Below are positions 45,090-56,831 of a stretch of 64,000 nt of DNA, piece by piece (position 1 is the stretch's first letter; every line of letters begins with the position of its first letter). The position numbers and the translations under genes are program-made. The stretch spans positions 8,976,501 through 9,040,500 of the forward strand of contig OX442318.1 of the NCBI GenBank assembly GCA_949358305.1. The letters run 5' to 3'. The stretch is from Strigamia acuminata. Lineage: Eukaryota; Arthropoda; Chilopoda; Geophilomorpha; Linotaeniidae. The notes beneath the pieces are model-generated. The model was not told the DNA's origin. It searched no databases and was given only the letters and a program-made list of their open reading frames with translations.

Positions 45090-46061
45090 CGTTAAATCTC
45101 ATCCGATCACGTGAAAAGTGAGAGATCTGATGCAAGAATTTAAACCGGTGGTTGATCGGTGACTTTAAATTGAAAAGAAACAATTTTAGGATTAAATATT
45201 AAGAGATTCAAAGAATATTTGAATTGTCCGCTAGTGATATATGATCAGATGCAATAGTCATCTTTAAACTCAAATTGGTTTATTAAAGTTGATGTTTAAA
45301 AAGTGGATTTATGTGGAAAAAGTGGATGTAATGAAGGTTATCAATAAACCAAGTGGAATCTATACAAAAAAAAGTTGAACATTTCTGAGAAATGAGATTA
45401 TTGCCGGTCTCATTATGCACATGAGTTTATCATTAGCGGTGTCTGATAACCAGGAATGACTGTTATATTCAAGTACGGTCAAGCTACAGTGATGCAAGGA
45501 CCAATAATACATGTATTTAAAGTTCAAATTATCTTGTTTTCATGACTAAACCAAAACCACTCTGAGATGCATCATCGAAGAATCACCGAAGATGAGTTAG
45601 TAATTTTTTTTGGGAAAATGTCAAATAAACTAACTACAAAGAAAAGTTAGAAAATCATAGATCATCAAAACTACAAATTACTTGAATGTCAAATACACTC
45701 AGCAGTTGGCTAAGCTGTACATGCACTTTGGGGTGAATAAAAAATCAGTTCATTCACTTGTTTCACTTGTAAGTTGTAATTTACAGCTAAAACAAGCCCA
45801 GCCAGTTGGAAGGGCAAAAATAGGACTCTGACTATGTCACTGGAGTATATCAAGAGAGAAAGAGAAAGTGCATTCCAAAGTATTGTTTTAAGAGAACCGA
45901 TGGTGTAAAATTAGCCGTAGTAGTATCTCGAGTTCTAAAATATTATCGGTAAATATCAACATTTGGATCCAGACTTGAGAAAAATTATCAGAATTATGAT
46001 TGAAGTCTAAGCGAAACGGAATGTAAGACGTCACAATAATAAGCGAATAACGCAAAAAAAA
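45090..46061. other. Intronic unique sequence
   Basis: Ordinary AT-rich DNA with no recognised exon or repeat. Confidence 0.4.
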
Positions 46062-46120
46062 TGACTAAATGATTGGCGACGAAATGATTGGTGACGAAAT
46101 GATTGGTGACGAAATGATCG
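46062..46120 (+). repeat. 17-bp tandem repeat, about 3.5 copies
   Basis: Units of ATGATTGGTGACGAAAT, the first with GGC in place of GGT. Confidence 0.85.
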
Positions 46121-49101
46121 GAAGGGTCGAAATGGAAAACTGAATTATTCGTGTAATTTTTTAAAATTTTGACACTAGATGGCAGTTTAAAACGCACTGC
46201 CATCTCGTGACAGAAATTAGAAACACTGAGCTGAGCCCCATCTGCTTTATTAGCTGAAATTGTGTTATGTAACACAATAAGTGGCCCCCTGCAGTTCGAA
46301 ATTTGAATTTTTTTATGGTTTGCACTTATTTATTTACATGTTTTATGTTAGTGGGTGGTAGTTGGTAAATTTTATGTGTGGGGTTTGTGGCCCACAGCTG
46401 CATGCAGTTGGCCATGCATGTGTCTTCTGGATACTGTTCACTCAGCTCTTGCCAATGTGGCACGTTGGATTGGTTCCAAGTTTGCCATTGATTCCCAGTG
46501 GTGGTGCTGCAACAGCTGCCTCGTGGTACTACAGTATCAATGTGATATACACACCACACACACACTAGTCTGGGGATTTATTTTTTATTTTTTATTTTTT
46601 ATTTTTAGGTTCTGATCTAATTTTTTTGTTGTAAAATGATTCATCTTGTGAATTACGTTTCTGGAGTTTGATTGAAATGTAATCAATTTACAGCAGTTTT
46701 ATTGAAGTTGGGAATTAAATGAAAGGAAAAGAAAAAAAATATAAATGAGAATAATAATTGGTGCTGAATGATTGATTGATTACTATTTCTGCTTTTTTAT
46801 TTTTTATTTTTTTTTTAAAATTTTGTTTAATGGCCACTTAGCGCTGTTACATGAGATGGAAATACGGGAAACGAATCACGTGTTTCATAATGAATGTCTG
46901 AATGTGCAGCCATTTTGAATGAAGTTTTCTCACACGTTGTGATGACGAATAACATCGCAAAAATGGCCTGTGTCTATAAACTGAATGGATGCCAAAACTT
47001 TAGTAATAATTAACTACGAGTGGTTTTACGCGATCAAATCATGTTTTTACCATTTGAAAAAGGAAACCATTTTGTGCAATGCATTCTGGGATTTTATGTC
47101 ATTAATGACGTCATTTGTAAACACTGAGGTAAACACACACTGTGTGTACATTGTTACTCACATTTTATTCATTTGTTAGCGCCGACGTAAAAATAACGCC
47201 ACCTAGTGACAGTATTTGTAAACTTTTGAAAACTGTAATGGCGGAATTGTTTGGTTCGAAGTTTAACAGTGCTTTTAAATAATAGCTCGTAAGTTGAACA
47301 GTTAAAAATGTTGCATAACCTTTTTTAAATTTATTTTAAAGAAATCAGAAAATATTTTCATTGTAAACCTATTAATGTATCTCCTTTTCGTATTAACCTT
47401 ACCTTTTAGGGTAACCCACATTCTCTGTATATTACCCATAATTCCTTGTTAATAAAGTTAGTTACGCAGAAGAACTAACAAAAGGCTGCAGTTTAAGGCC
47501 GGCTTTTAATCTCGATGCTAAATTTGTACTGCGCATCTCATTCTGCGCAGACGATTTCCTAACTCCAGTTCTTATTTAGCAGTATTAAGCCTAACATTAG
47601 GCCTAATAATGCTAAAATAAAGTAAATAAGCAACAATAAATTAAAAGTGATTTACAGTGTAGTACTAAAATTTTTTTTTCTGTATGCAACAAGCTTGACA
47701 ACCGCCATGTCAAATGCATGCGCAGAATGTGATGTGCAGTTTGAATTTAGCATCACACTAATAAGAAATTGGCATGAAACTACGGCCGATGTTTTCAATT
47801 TTTAAGGGCGCGGGAGAAGGGAGATGAAGAATTCATTGCCGTAATGTAATCTGGGATTAATGGAATCATGTTACTGCATAGATGATGGAATGGGAAAACG
47901 ATTTTTGTTGATGTTGGGGTGTCTGGGGGGATGGGGGAGTGTGATTGAGGAATAAAAGTATGTGTTTTGCATTATGGGACAATATGGTTGAAGGTTAAAT
48001 TAAATTTGGCTGCGTCGAGTCGTTGGCAATTGCGTTTGGCTGATGTTGTTTTGTTTAGAATGTGCGATTGGAAAAATCAATGGATCGAAGGGTCTTTTCA
48101 TTACTGCAAAGCGTGGAAATTAGGTTAGAACAGTGGCGCCTGCATGTGGTGTTGAGTGAGTTAGAAAAGTGCTGCAAGTTTACTCTCTCGATGTGTGTGG
48201 TCAAATGGTGTTAGGGGAGATTTGATTTTTTCGTGAATGAATGAATGACGTTTTTTTTTTTAAAACAGAATAAATGGAAAAATTTTGGATTTTGTTTTTG
48301 GTGGAAATGTGGATAGTGTTATTGTTTTTTTGGATTGGTTTTGTGGAGTTTCGTTGGTTTTTAAGGGTTTAATTTGGAAGGATGAGTTTTTGATTGGATT
48401 TTAATTTTTTTTTTTTTAAATGAAATTTTAGTTTTGGATTAAAACAGCTTTTTGTCAATAAAAATTTGATAAAAATTGAATTTTTTTTATTGAAAATTTC
48501 ATTTTAAAGTTCAATTAAAAATTTATTTTTATTCAAAAAATTTATTTTTATTCAAAAAAAATTTTTTTTTTCTGAAATTCAATTAGAGTTAAAATTTTAT
48601 TCAAAAAATTCATTTTTTTTCTGAAATTCAATTAAAGTTAAAATTTTATTCAAAAAATGCCATTTTTTGCTCCTGAAATTCAATTAAAATTTGAATTTTA
48701 CCCTCAGAATTCAATCTCTTTTCACAATCCCAATTTTTTCTAAAAATCCAACACTAAATTTTCACCAAAATTCAATTTTCCACCATTTTTCATAAAAAAA
48801 AAAAATAAACACAAACAAAATTTTGACGCAAATTCATTTAATTAAAAAAAAAATTTTTACCAAAATTTTTAAAACAAAAATTAAATAACTTAAAAACCAA
48901 ATTTTTACCAAACTTCCAAACAAAAACAAACCCAAAAATTCCCAAAACCCACAAAAACAATTCCCACACGACCTCCCAATTGAAAAATCAAACAAAACAT
49001 ACATTCGCTATATCAACTACAAGTGCGTAGTTGACTTGGTCTGCTCATTAATTAATGGACTCCCACACTCATTCGCCACTCGTTGTTCTGCGTCATTGTA
49101 G
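46121..49101. other. Intron upstream of the third exon of the second gene
   Basis: Contains a short inverted pair CTAGATGGCAG/CTGCCATCTCG near 46175-46206, a long T-rich then A-rich low-complexity zone at 48240-48980, and ordinary unique DNA. It ends CATTGTAG, the acceptor. Confidence 0.4.
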
Positions 49102-49294
49102 CAAATCAAGTTTGAAATGGACCTGGCCATCGTGAAGGGATCCAGCCCTCGGTGTCCCACGCTCTTCGGCCACATCAAGAAGGAGAAGATGGCCAACACT
49201 AACGACGAAGAAGCTTGTGTACCCTCTGTGCCGGCGCCAAAGTCTCTTCAGAAAGTGCCCTCGCTCAGCGACCTCTCTGAAGAAAGTTCTCTAG
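49102..49294 (+). CDS. Ets1/2: Second gene, N-terminal exon of an Ets1/2 (Pointed)-type factor
   Basis: The exon runs from CATTGTAG (AG at 49100-49101) to TCTCTAG|GTAAGT. It enters in phase 0, matching the exon at 36819, and leaves in phase 1. It reads QIKFEMDLAIVKGSSPRC, then LFGHIKKEKMANT, and ends KVPSLSDLSEESSL. HIKKEKM aligns with the IIKTEKV segment of vertebrate ETS1, whose lysine is a known SUMO site; both fit hydrophobic-Lys-x-Glu. Serine/proline-rich sequence before the Pointed domain is typical of the family. An internal ATG at 49117 could be an alternative start. The MAPK site, Pointed domain and ETS domain are not in the window and would follow downstream. If correct, the product is a nuclear ERK-responsive ETS activator. 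The assignment rests on a short resemblance plus linkage to ERG. Confidence 0.6.
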
Positions 49295-50990
49295 GTAAGT
49301 CAGTCTACTTATTTCTTTTTCAACAATGTACAAATGCATTATTGCAATGCAACTTAACGTGCAGAAGTGCACAATTTTCAAGGGATCGTCATTTCGAGGC
49401 ATAAATTTTTTGATTCAAAATAATTTTAGACTTTCTATATGCTTGTTTTTAGATTTTTTATGATTTTAGATGTTTTATGCAATTTTTAGACCTGAAAATG
49501 GTCAAAAATTGTGTGGTTTTATGCTTTTTTTATGCAGTTTAGACATGGAATTGATTGAATTCAATAATTTCATGTTGAATAGACACATGGATGGTCTAAA
49601 ATTGTATATTTTTAGACACTGCTGTTAGACCACGTTGAATAAGTTGAATTTAACATACAAACTGACTCTCTTTAGACTTTTAGTCAAAATAGACCATTCA
49701 ATACAAAATAGACCCATAAATGGTCTATAATTTATAATTTTTTAATTTTTTTTTATCGGAGCGCCTGCAAAATGCTGATTTTAGATGGAAATCTACAAAT
49801 TTATAGACATTAATCAAAATAGGTCGGCGATTAATTAGATTTTAGACATTTTTAAGCATTTTCCAATTTTTTCTCGACCGTTTTTCATTAATCAAAAACT
49901 TTGGTAAAGCGCTCCTGTTGTTATCCCCGTTGTAAAATGCATAATTAATGAAGTTTAAGCTGTTGTTATGTATGCATGCATACATTAAGCGTGTAATAAA
50001 TTACAGTGGGCGGGTAATTTCCACTTTTTGGGGTTTATCCAGCGGTTAGTGCAAAAAAATTCTTCGACGAGCGTATCGCGTGCGCCAATAAGTTTACAAA
50101 TTGGCGCACAAGGTAAACGTGTTGTTTTATGTTATTAACTAATCAATTTGTGCCAGTTTTCCACAAACCAACATCTCAAATTGGACAAAAGAGCCTTAAG
50201 AATAGAACAAACAGAATGGATTTTTTTTTTCGTCCTCTCTTATATGTTTTGCTGGTATAGCAACAGTTGAAAAATCAAAACTAATAAAATACGGCATAAA
50301 AAAGCCTTTGCAAATCACTGTTGTTGGCCAGCCGTGTCCATGGGGGTTAATTTACTGCTTATGGCCCACTTCCTGAGTGCAAGGAGAGTTATTAATGGCA
50401 ATTTGTCCATCGAACGGTTTTCTTTTCTATTTTTTTTTTATTTTTTTTTTTTTAAGAGAGGATTTAAATTTAATTTTGTAATTTTCCAGTTGAGTTGAGT
50501 TTTATTTAATGTTTTTTTTTTTTGGGTAAGTAGGTGTAATCGGGTATGAGGGTGTGTGCAAAGCGCAAACTGTGGATTGTATGCGGAGAGTGATGTTTGG
50601 TTGTTGGGAATATCAATAGCTCGAATGCGCAAGATCAATGGGGAATAAGTAGGCAAGTCACGCGATGGCTAATAAACATGTTGCGGAGTGGTATTGATGA
50701 GGAAAAATTACACTAGGCGCATTTAAAGTCATTTAAACTTGTTTATATTTTTTAAACCGGTCTAAACGGAGAATTTAACACGCGAAATGAAAAATGTCGC
50801 GGCTTTTAGGCGGGTTTTTAGGTATTCTGAGGTATTTTATTTTGGTGTTTAATTTAGGGACAGACGGACAGATATATTTCTATACGGAAAAGTGTAGAAG
50901 GGGTTTAGAAGTCTAATATGTAATTCTTCCATGCATTACAGATATTTACTTGTTAATCTTTATCTATGGGCAAGATATAGGGAACGGGAC
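49295..50990. other. Intron after the Ets1/2-like exon
   Basis: AT-rich with 'TTTTAGAC'-type degenerate repeats to about 49900. A more complex block lies at 50330-50420. No exon is recognised. Confidence 0.4.
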
Positions 50991-50997
50991 ACTATCG

Positions 50998-51130
50998 GTA
51001 GCTGCATTCAAAAATATAAATATTAATTTTAGTTTAAGTGTATTTTAAGTTTAAACATGGGGTTTAAACAGGAAATGATGCCATTTTTGGTTTAAAATTG
51101 AAGTAAAACACAAAATATTTTAATTTTAAT
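50998..51130 (+). mobile_element. MITE copy of the GCTGCATTCAAAAAT family
   Basis: Starts GTAGCTGCATTCAAAAATAT and matches 18250-18385 through GTGTATTTTAAGTTTAAAC and GGAAATGATG. Confidence 0.7.
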
Positions 51131-52330
51131 ATCGACGCAGGTGTCGGTATCGGCCGACATTCGGTTGCCGATTATCGGTATCGGCGAAACTGCAAAATAT
51201 CAGTCAAAGTCTACTTTTGAGGCGGTTTTGGCCGTTTTTAAGGTTTCCGTTTCAGTTTTTGCGTTAAGTTTTGATTTTTTAATTTTTTTTGGTTTTTGGT
51301 TTCGATTTGATAATTTTTTGGGGAAAAATCAGATTTTTTGTTTTCTTTTTTTTAAAAAAATTTATTTTCGTGTGATTTGTTGACCGCCCCTCGTCAGAAA
51401 TGGGTTTTTGTTGGCCGAAGGACCGAATCATGGCAACATCGTGCGGCGATCGCATCACGCATGCCATGCTCCAGCCGGGGCTTTGGTCAGTGACGTGACC
51501 AACTGGTGACTTAGGCGGTCATTTGTTTTTTATGTTGGCTTGAATCAAAAGTTGCGTGAAATGCGTCGCGGACGCCGCGACTAAAAATGGGATCTAATTT
51601 CACTTCCATCATCAACCGGCAACTGCAAAGGTAAGAAAAGAGAGAAATTAAAAACCAAAAAATACCAAAAAAAATCGATTTTAAAATTAAAAAATCTAAA
51701 AAAAATAATAATAATAATTTGTAATTTGGTGTAAAAAGTGACACGAGTGGTGTAAACAGGTGTAAAAATGTTGTTCTGGGTCATTAAAGCCCATTATAAT
51801 TGATGATTGAGCTTAAATTGATGGGGTTGTCCACTGATTAGGGTCGATTCATTGACGTCCACTTGGTGGCGGCGTCCCATTGTAAGCTTCTTTTTATTTC
51901 TCTCGTTGTGTTTAAGTGATTTAGGGTTAATGGAAGGGATAGAAGGGGTCTTTTGGGGGTCGTATTGTAGAGTGTGATTTATAAAGTAGTGAATGGGTGG
52001 ATTTATGTGAATCAGTGCAGTGGTTGGATTGTCTACCTTAGAAATCGTTAATTGGCGTGGAGTGGACGTTGAATCGTGCGGTTTGCAGTGTGTTTGATGC
52101 GGGTTTTTAGGAGTGCGAGTTGAGAGGTTTTGTTTCTGCACTGTTGCTGATGTTGGAGGAATGTAAGTTGTGTAGTTTGTTGAGTATTAAATTTTGTTGT
52201 GAGGTTTGTTTGATTTGTTTGGAAATTTTGGGGAAGTTTAGTTGTTGTGGTGGGATTGTAATAGTGAGAAAGGAGAATTTGTCTATTTTTTTTTAACTAT
52301 TCGGGATAATTTTCTATCGATGTTGCTAAT
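51131..52330. other. Intronic sequence with an ambiguous exon-like block
   Basis: 51400-51630 is GC-richer. On the + strand an ATG at 51587 opens MGSNFTSIINRQLQ and stops at CAAAG|GTAAGA (51630). On the - strand the same bases form a pyrimidine-rich acceptor. Neither reading is supported by a known peptide, so no gene is called. The rest is AT- or GT-rich. Confidence 0.3.
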
Positions 52331-52490
52331 TATGTTGGAAAAAAGTGAAAATTTTGTTGAAAAAGTGAAAATTTTGTTGAAAAAAGTGAAAATTTTGTTG
52401 AAAAAAGTGAAAATTTTGTTGAAAAAAGTGAAAATTTGTTGCAAAAAGGAAAAATTTTTGTTAAAAAAAGTGAAAATTTTGTTGTAAAAC
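52331..52490 (+). repeat. 18-19 bp minisatellite, about 8 copies
   Basis: Units of GTTGAAAAAAGTGAAAATTTT, with 5-6 A variation changing the period by one base. Confidence 0.88.
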
Positions 52491-53354
52491 TGCTAATTTA
52501 GTTGAAAAACTGCTAATTTAGTTGAAAAAACTGCTAATTTTCTCTTAAATTTGACTAATTTTGTCTAAAAGTCGATTATTTCATTTCAGAATTGACTAAA
52601 TTTGTCTAAAAATCGACTTTGTTTAAAAGTTTACATAAATTGTCTAAACAACCAATTTTGAGTCTAAATCCACTTAAATTTTGTCTACAAATCTATCATT
52701 TTATTCAATAAATCTTGATTTTCTAGAAAAGTCTTCTCAACATTCTTGCGAAAAAATCTGGTCAAACTTTGGCGCTCAGATACAAAGCCCCATTTTCAGG
52801 TATAGCAAATGTGGATAGAAAAAAAAAATTATTCTTCGGTAGCATCCACCGAAGACGGTCCCGAGGTCGGTTTTTGGCAAGCGGGGGATGGAGCGGTAGG
52901 TTTTGTATAGGAGAAAATTGTTCATTTCCTATTTAGTTTTCTTGTCTGCTCGGCCATTTCTCTCACTTAGCGTCGCTGGCAGTGGCCAATTCTGGTCGCG
53001 TATTATGCCTGCAATCTGATTGGCTCACACATTTACAACACTGACCGATTTTCATTTTTTTTAATCGTTTCCAATGAGATGATAATGGGAGCAGATATTG
53101 TAGATACGTGTATAGCGAGTTTAAATTTAATCGGGGCAAGGCACTTGGATATAATAATAGAATGACTTTAAAAGTCTCTATCGATTATTATTGTATGAAG
53201 CCAATTTTTCGGCCTAGATGTGTAACTCCAGTCACAAGACACATTTTATACACTTTTAACAACGCTCACAAATATCTATAGATCTATCTACGGATACAAA
53301 ATTTAAGTCACTAAATAATCGCTTATTTCTTCCAAAAAAAATGTAGGATTTTAC
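52491..53354. other. Intronic unique sequence
   Basis: Degenerate 'CTAATTTTGTCTAAAA' motifs to 52700, then ordinary sequence with a more complex block at 52780-53050. Nothing further is recognised. Confidence 0.4.
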
Positions 53355-53545
53355 TCGCTGCATTCAAAAATTAAAATATTTTGTGTTTTACTTAAATTTT
53401 AAAACAAAAATGATGTCCCAATGACGTAACTTGTAGCCTTAATGATGTAACTAGTGATGTCATAAGTAATAGATTTTGCCAGTTTTATAAAATAGTTAAA
53501 ATTCTCACGCTAAAAATTTAAACTTAAAAATACACTTAAACTAAG
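53355..53545 (-). mobile_element. MITE copy of the GCTGCATTCAAAAAT family, rearranged
   Basis: Starts CGCTGCATTCAAAAATTAAA, then carries the family's inner motifs in reverse order (AAAATGATGTC first, AAATACACTTAAACTAAG last). It therefore looks inverted relative to 18250-18385 apart from the shared end. Confidence 0.55.
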
Positions 53546-53937
53546 TTCGTATCTCTGAAAGTTCGTATTTCGGGTTTTCGTAAGTTAGGAGTGTGACATC
53601 CGGGACCCTCTCGCCATGTACGGTACGTGGACAAAAAAACTTCCTTTCAGAAAAGCTGTTTTAAGTTTATCTATCATTATTTGCCCGGTCTATCTTTTAA
53701 TATTGTTGTTAGGGCAAGACGAGAGACCTGGTCAAGATTGATGTCATTGAAACTCAATGGATTTTTATGCCACCTGGTAGATAAACTTAAAACAGCTAAA
53801 CTGAAGGGAAGTTTTTTTGTCCACGACTATGCATTACGTCCACAGTGCAGTTACGATTAGGAATCACGTCTACTTGACGTTTGTCAAATTTTTTGACTTA
53901 TTGAAACTGCATTGACGCAGTTGATCTAGAAAACGGA

Positions 53938-54834
53938 CTATACTCTTTCGGGTACCCATTCCAACGGCGAATCACCTAATGGCGAATTTTGAAAGGTATT
54001 TTGACGTTCCAATGGCGAATCTGGGCAAATTCGCCATTGGAAACGTGTGTATTGAAATTCGCCATTGGAAACGTTATTTTCGTTTCCAATGGCGAATCTG
54101 TGGGCGTCATCTACCGCGACTCCCAATTCCTAAGAAGGGCTAACAACCTTGACCCCCCGCGAACCTAACCTTACTGGTTTTTTGGTCAAAAACCATTTTT
54201 TTGCGTCGGCTTGTCGCGGCAGATTCATGTCGCGCTCCTGTGGCTAATTTCTACCAATTCGCCATTAGAACGGTCCAAATACGTTCCCAATGGCGAATTG
54301 GGAGAAAATTGCCATTGGGACTGCTTTTGGACGGAATAAGGTCGAAATTCGCCATTCGTCCGAATGGCCAGATTCGTCCTTAGACGATTCGCCGTTGGAA
54401 CGGCACCCCACTCTTTCCACACTCAAGAGGAGCAGTGGAATCTTGGCTCCCATTGGCTGAGCCATTTCACTTGTGTAGTGATACATAAAAAAAGACCCAA
54501 AACACCAGAATTACATTATACAGATATACAGATATAAATAGAAGTACAGACATTGCAATAGATTTTCTGTCCTGACAAAGCAAGCGATCAACTTAACAGA
54601 CATGCATTTTAAAATAAAAAGAACATAAAACTTTATTTTTAAAATGTAAATTACTTTTTATTCTAGAGCAACATTAAATGTACATCATTTCAATCATTAT
54701 TCTACTGAAAAAGACTAAAAATTATAAGGAACTACTTTTCCTCGTAGCAGGAGTTCAACTACAGTTCTGAGTAATCAGACTAGGCCAATGGGAGCTAAGA
54801 TTCCAGGGCTCCTCTTGAGTGTGGAAAGAGTATA
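53938..54834. mobile_element. Foldback-type element with CCAATGGCGAA clusters
   Basis: The outer ends TATACTCTTTC (53938) and GAAAGAGTATA (54824-54834) are inverse. A second, stronger inverted pair covers about 50 bp: 54411-54465 (CTCTTTCCACACTCAAGAGG...) against 54780-54832. Between 53955 and 54395 there are about ten copies of TTCGCCATTGGAA or its inverse, often facing one another. No coding capacity. The boundaries are tentative. Confidence 0.6.
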
Positions 54835-56328
54835 GATATGTCGTTTCGCATGCTACGTTACAAAATGAATTTGATCGATATCACTGAAATTACTATCGTA
54901 AAGATCCTTAGATCATCTATACTCTAAATTTATTGGTTCATTTTGCTGAAGTACCTATTGGAACTTTCCTTTTGCAAGTGATGAAGTTTTGACGTAGAAC
55001 TACGTCCTAAGAGGGACAGTTTTTTTCGGTGGAAATTTAAACCATTGCCAGCAATGGAAATAGTGACTGGTGGCAACTCCAATTGTTGGCAAACCTTAAC
55101 CTAACTACAAACTGACAAGCAAACCTCACAATGCCACGATGGGAAACATTTCCCATCAAGAGATGGCGCTTAAACAACCTCGGGAATCAACAATGTGGCA
55201 ACAACATAACCAAATGTGCATAGACACATTTCTTGATTCTCTCACCACAGACCAATACTGATAGCAAACACACCAACAAACGACAACAACAATTCTTAGC
55301 GCCACTCCTGCCAGAATGTTGTTCTAAGTTGTGGCATAGTAACCTCTATGATACAAAAAAGGAGATGGCAAAACGTAAGACTAAAGATCGCTTTTTTAGA
55401 ACTAATAAAAATTTCATGTGTCAACAGCAGAATTGTGTGCGAGTTTTTCTCACGGGTGCAAAAAAAGAAAAAAAAAAAAGATTAATTTTTTGTGTGTTTG
55501 TGAATGTGCATATTGTTTTGCACATTAAGTGGAAACCAGGGATAATAATGGAGTGTCTTAATTTTTTCTTCAAAGTGGAGATTTATGGGTTTTGAATGAA
55601 TTATGTGAGGGAATTTTTTAAATTAATTTGGGCTTAGGGTTAAATGAAAAAGGTGTTGGATGGGTGAATAATTGATCTGGATGCAGATTTGTATGATCTG
55701 CTTTTAATTTATGATTGGGAGACCCCTTTTTAAGTGGTTAAAAAAATCTATATTTCTCTTCGCTGACAAGTTTGTTGGTGGTGATGAATTAATTTTTAGT
55801 TTTTAGGCATTAAACCCATTTTTATTTGGTTTTCTACAGTTTTATTTAAACATGATTTGATTTTTTTTTCTCTTCTAAGTTTTAATTCAGGAGTATTTGT
55901 TAAGTAAAAAAAAAAAATGTTAATCCAAGCTAAGACTCAAAAGGGGGAACTCATTTACATGTGAGATGGGGATGGAAACTTTTGTTTGCATTTTGAGAAA
56001 AAGGAGAGTTGGTTTTAATTTTGGTGTCTTTGAATTATTTAATGAGCTGAAGAAAATTAATTGCTAATTTTTTTTCCTCTTCCAACTGTTTCTGAGTGAA
56101 ACTTTTTATTATTGGATTTGAAATTGGTTCAGGTTGTGTGTTGTTGTTGCAAGTTGACACCAGAAGGCTATGGTTGCTTGTTATTGAGTGGAAACAAATT
56201 AAGAGAGAAAATTTATTCCATTTGATTGAGGAGGATTTGGTTTGTGTGGAAGGCCTTGGCAGCATACCTGTGTGAACAAACAAAAGACCTTTGGTTAAAT
56301 TCTCAGGTTCCAGATCCAAGAAACAAGT
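54835..56328. other. Intronic sequence
   Basis: Mostly AT-rich unique DNA. A + strand frame at 55233-55595 has lysine-rich composition and no splice context, so it is not called. Confidence 0.4.
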
Positions 56329-56440
56329 CCAATTGAAGGATCTTCTGTCTAGTCCCATGCAAGGACCTTCTAGTCCAATTGAAGGATCTTCTGTCTAGTC
56401 CCATGCAAGGACTTTCTAGTCAAATTCAAGGATCTTCTAG
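56329..56440 (+). repeat. 46-bp tandem repeat split by a piggyBac-like MITE
   Basis: Two near-identical 46-bp units begin CCAATTGAAGGATCTTCTGT at 56329 and 56375. Partial AAGGATCTTCTAGTCAAATTC units follow on both sides of the MITE (to 56440 and from 56836). Confidence 0.8.
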
Positions 56441-56444
56441 TTAA

Positions 56445-56831
56445 CCCTCGCAGCCCCAACCTAAAAAAAATCCCTTACTCACCCAACCCGGGTTATTTTT
56501 TACCCCAAGCCGAAAAGATTTTTCCAAAAATGAGTGAAAATGATTTTATTCTCTGAGTATTTCATGTTTATGAAGAAATTTCAGCAATTCGGTATTTGTC
56601 AAAAGAGAGCGACAAAAATAATTGACATTGCATTCAAAAGTAGTGAGTAAACAAAGGAATTTTGTGAAAATTTTTTTTTGCAATTTTTAAATCTATTATT
56701 TTTTTTATTGTTTGTTATGATGTTAAATGAAAATACATGAAATTTCAGAATGAAAATCCCAATAGTTTTTGAGAAAAAAAATAAAAACACTTTTGGAGGT
56801 CAAAATTGACCCTAGGTTGGGGTGGGGAGGG
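56445..56831 (+). mobile_element. piggyBac-like MITE, 387 bp, with TTAA duplication
   Basis: Starts CCCTCGCAGCCCCAACCTA and ends TAGGTTGGGGTGGGGAGGG, imperfect inverses. TTAA abuts both ends (56441-56444 and 56832-56835). The right half is repeated at 61085-61351. It inserted into a pre-existing 46-bp tandem array. Confidence 0.87.
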
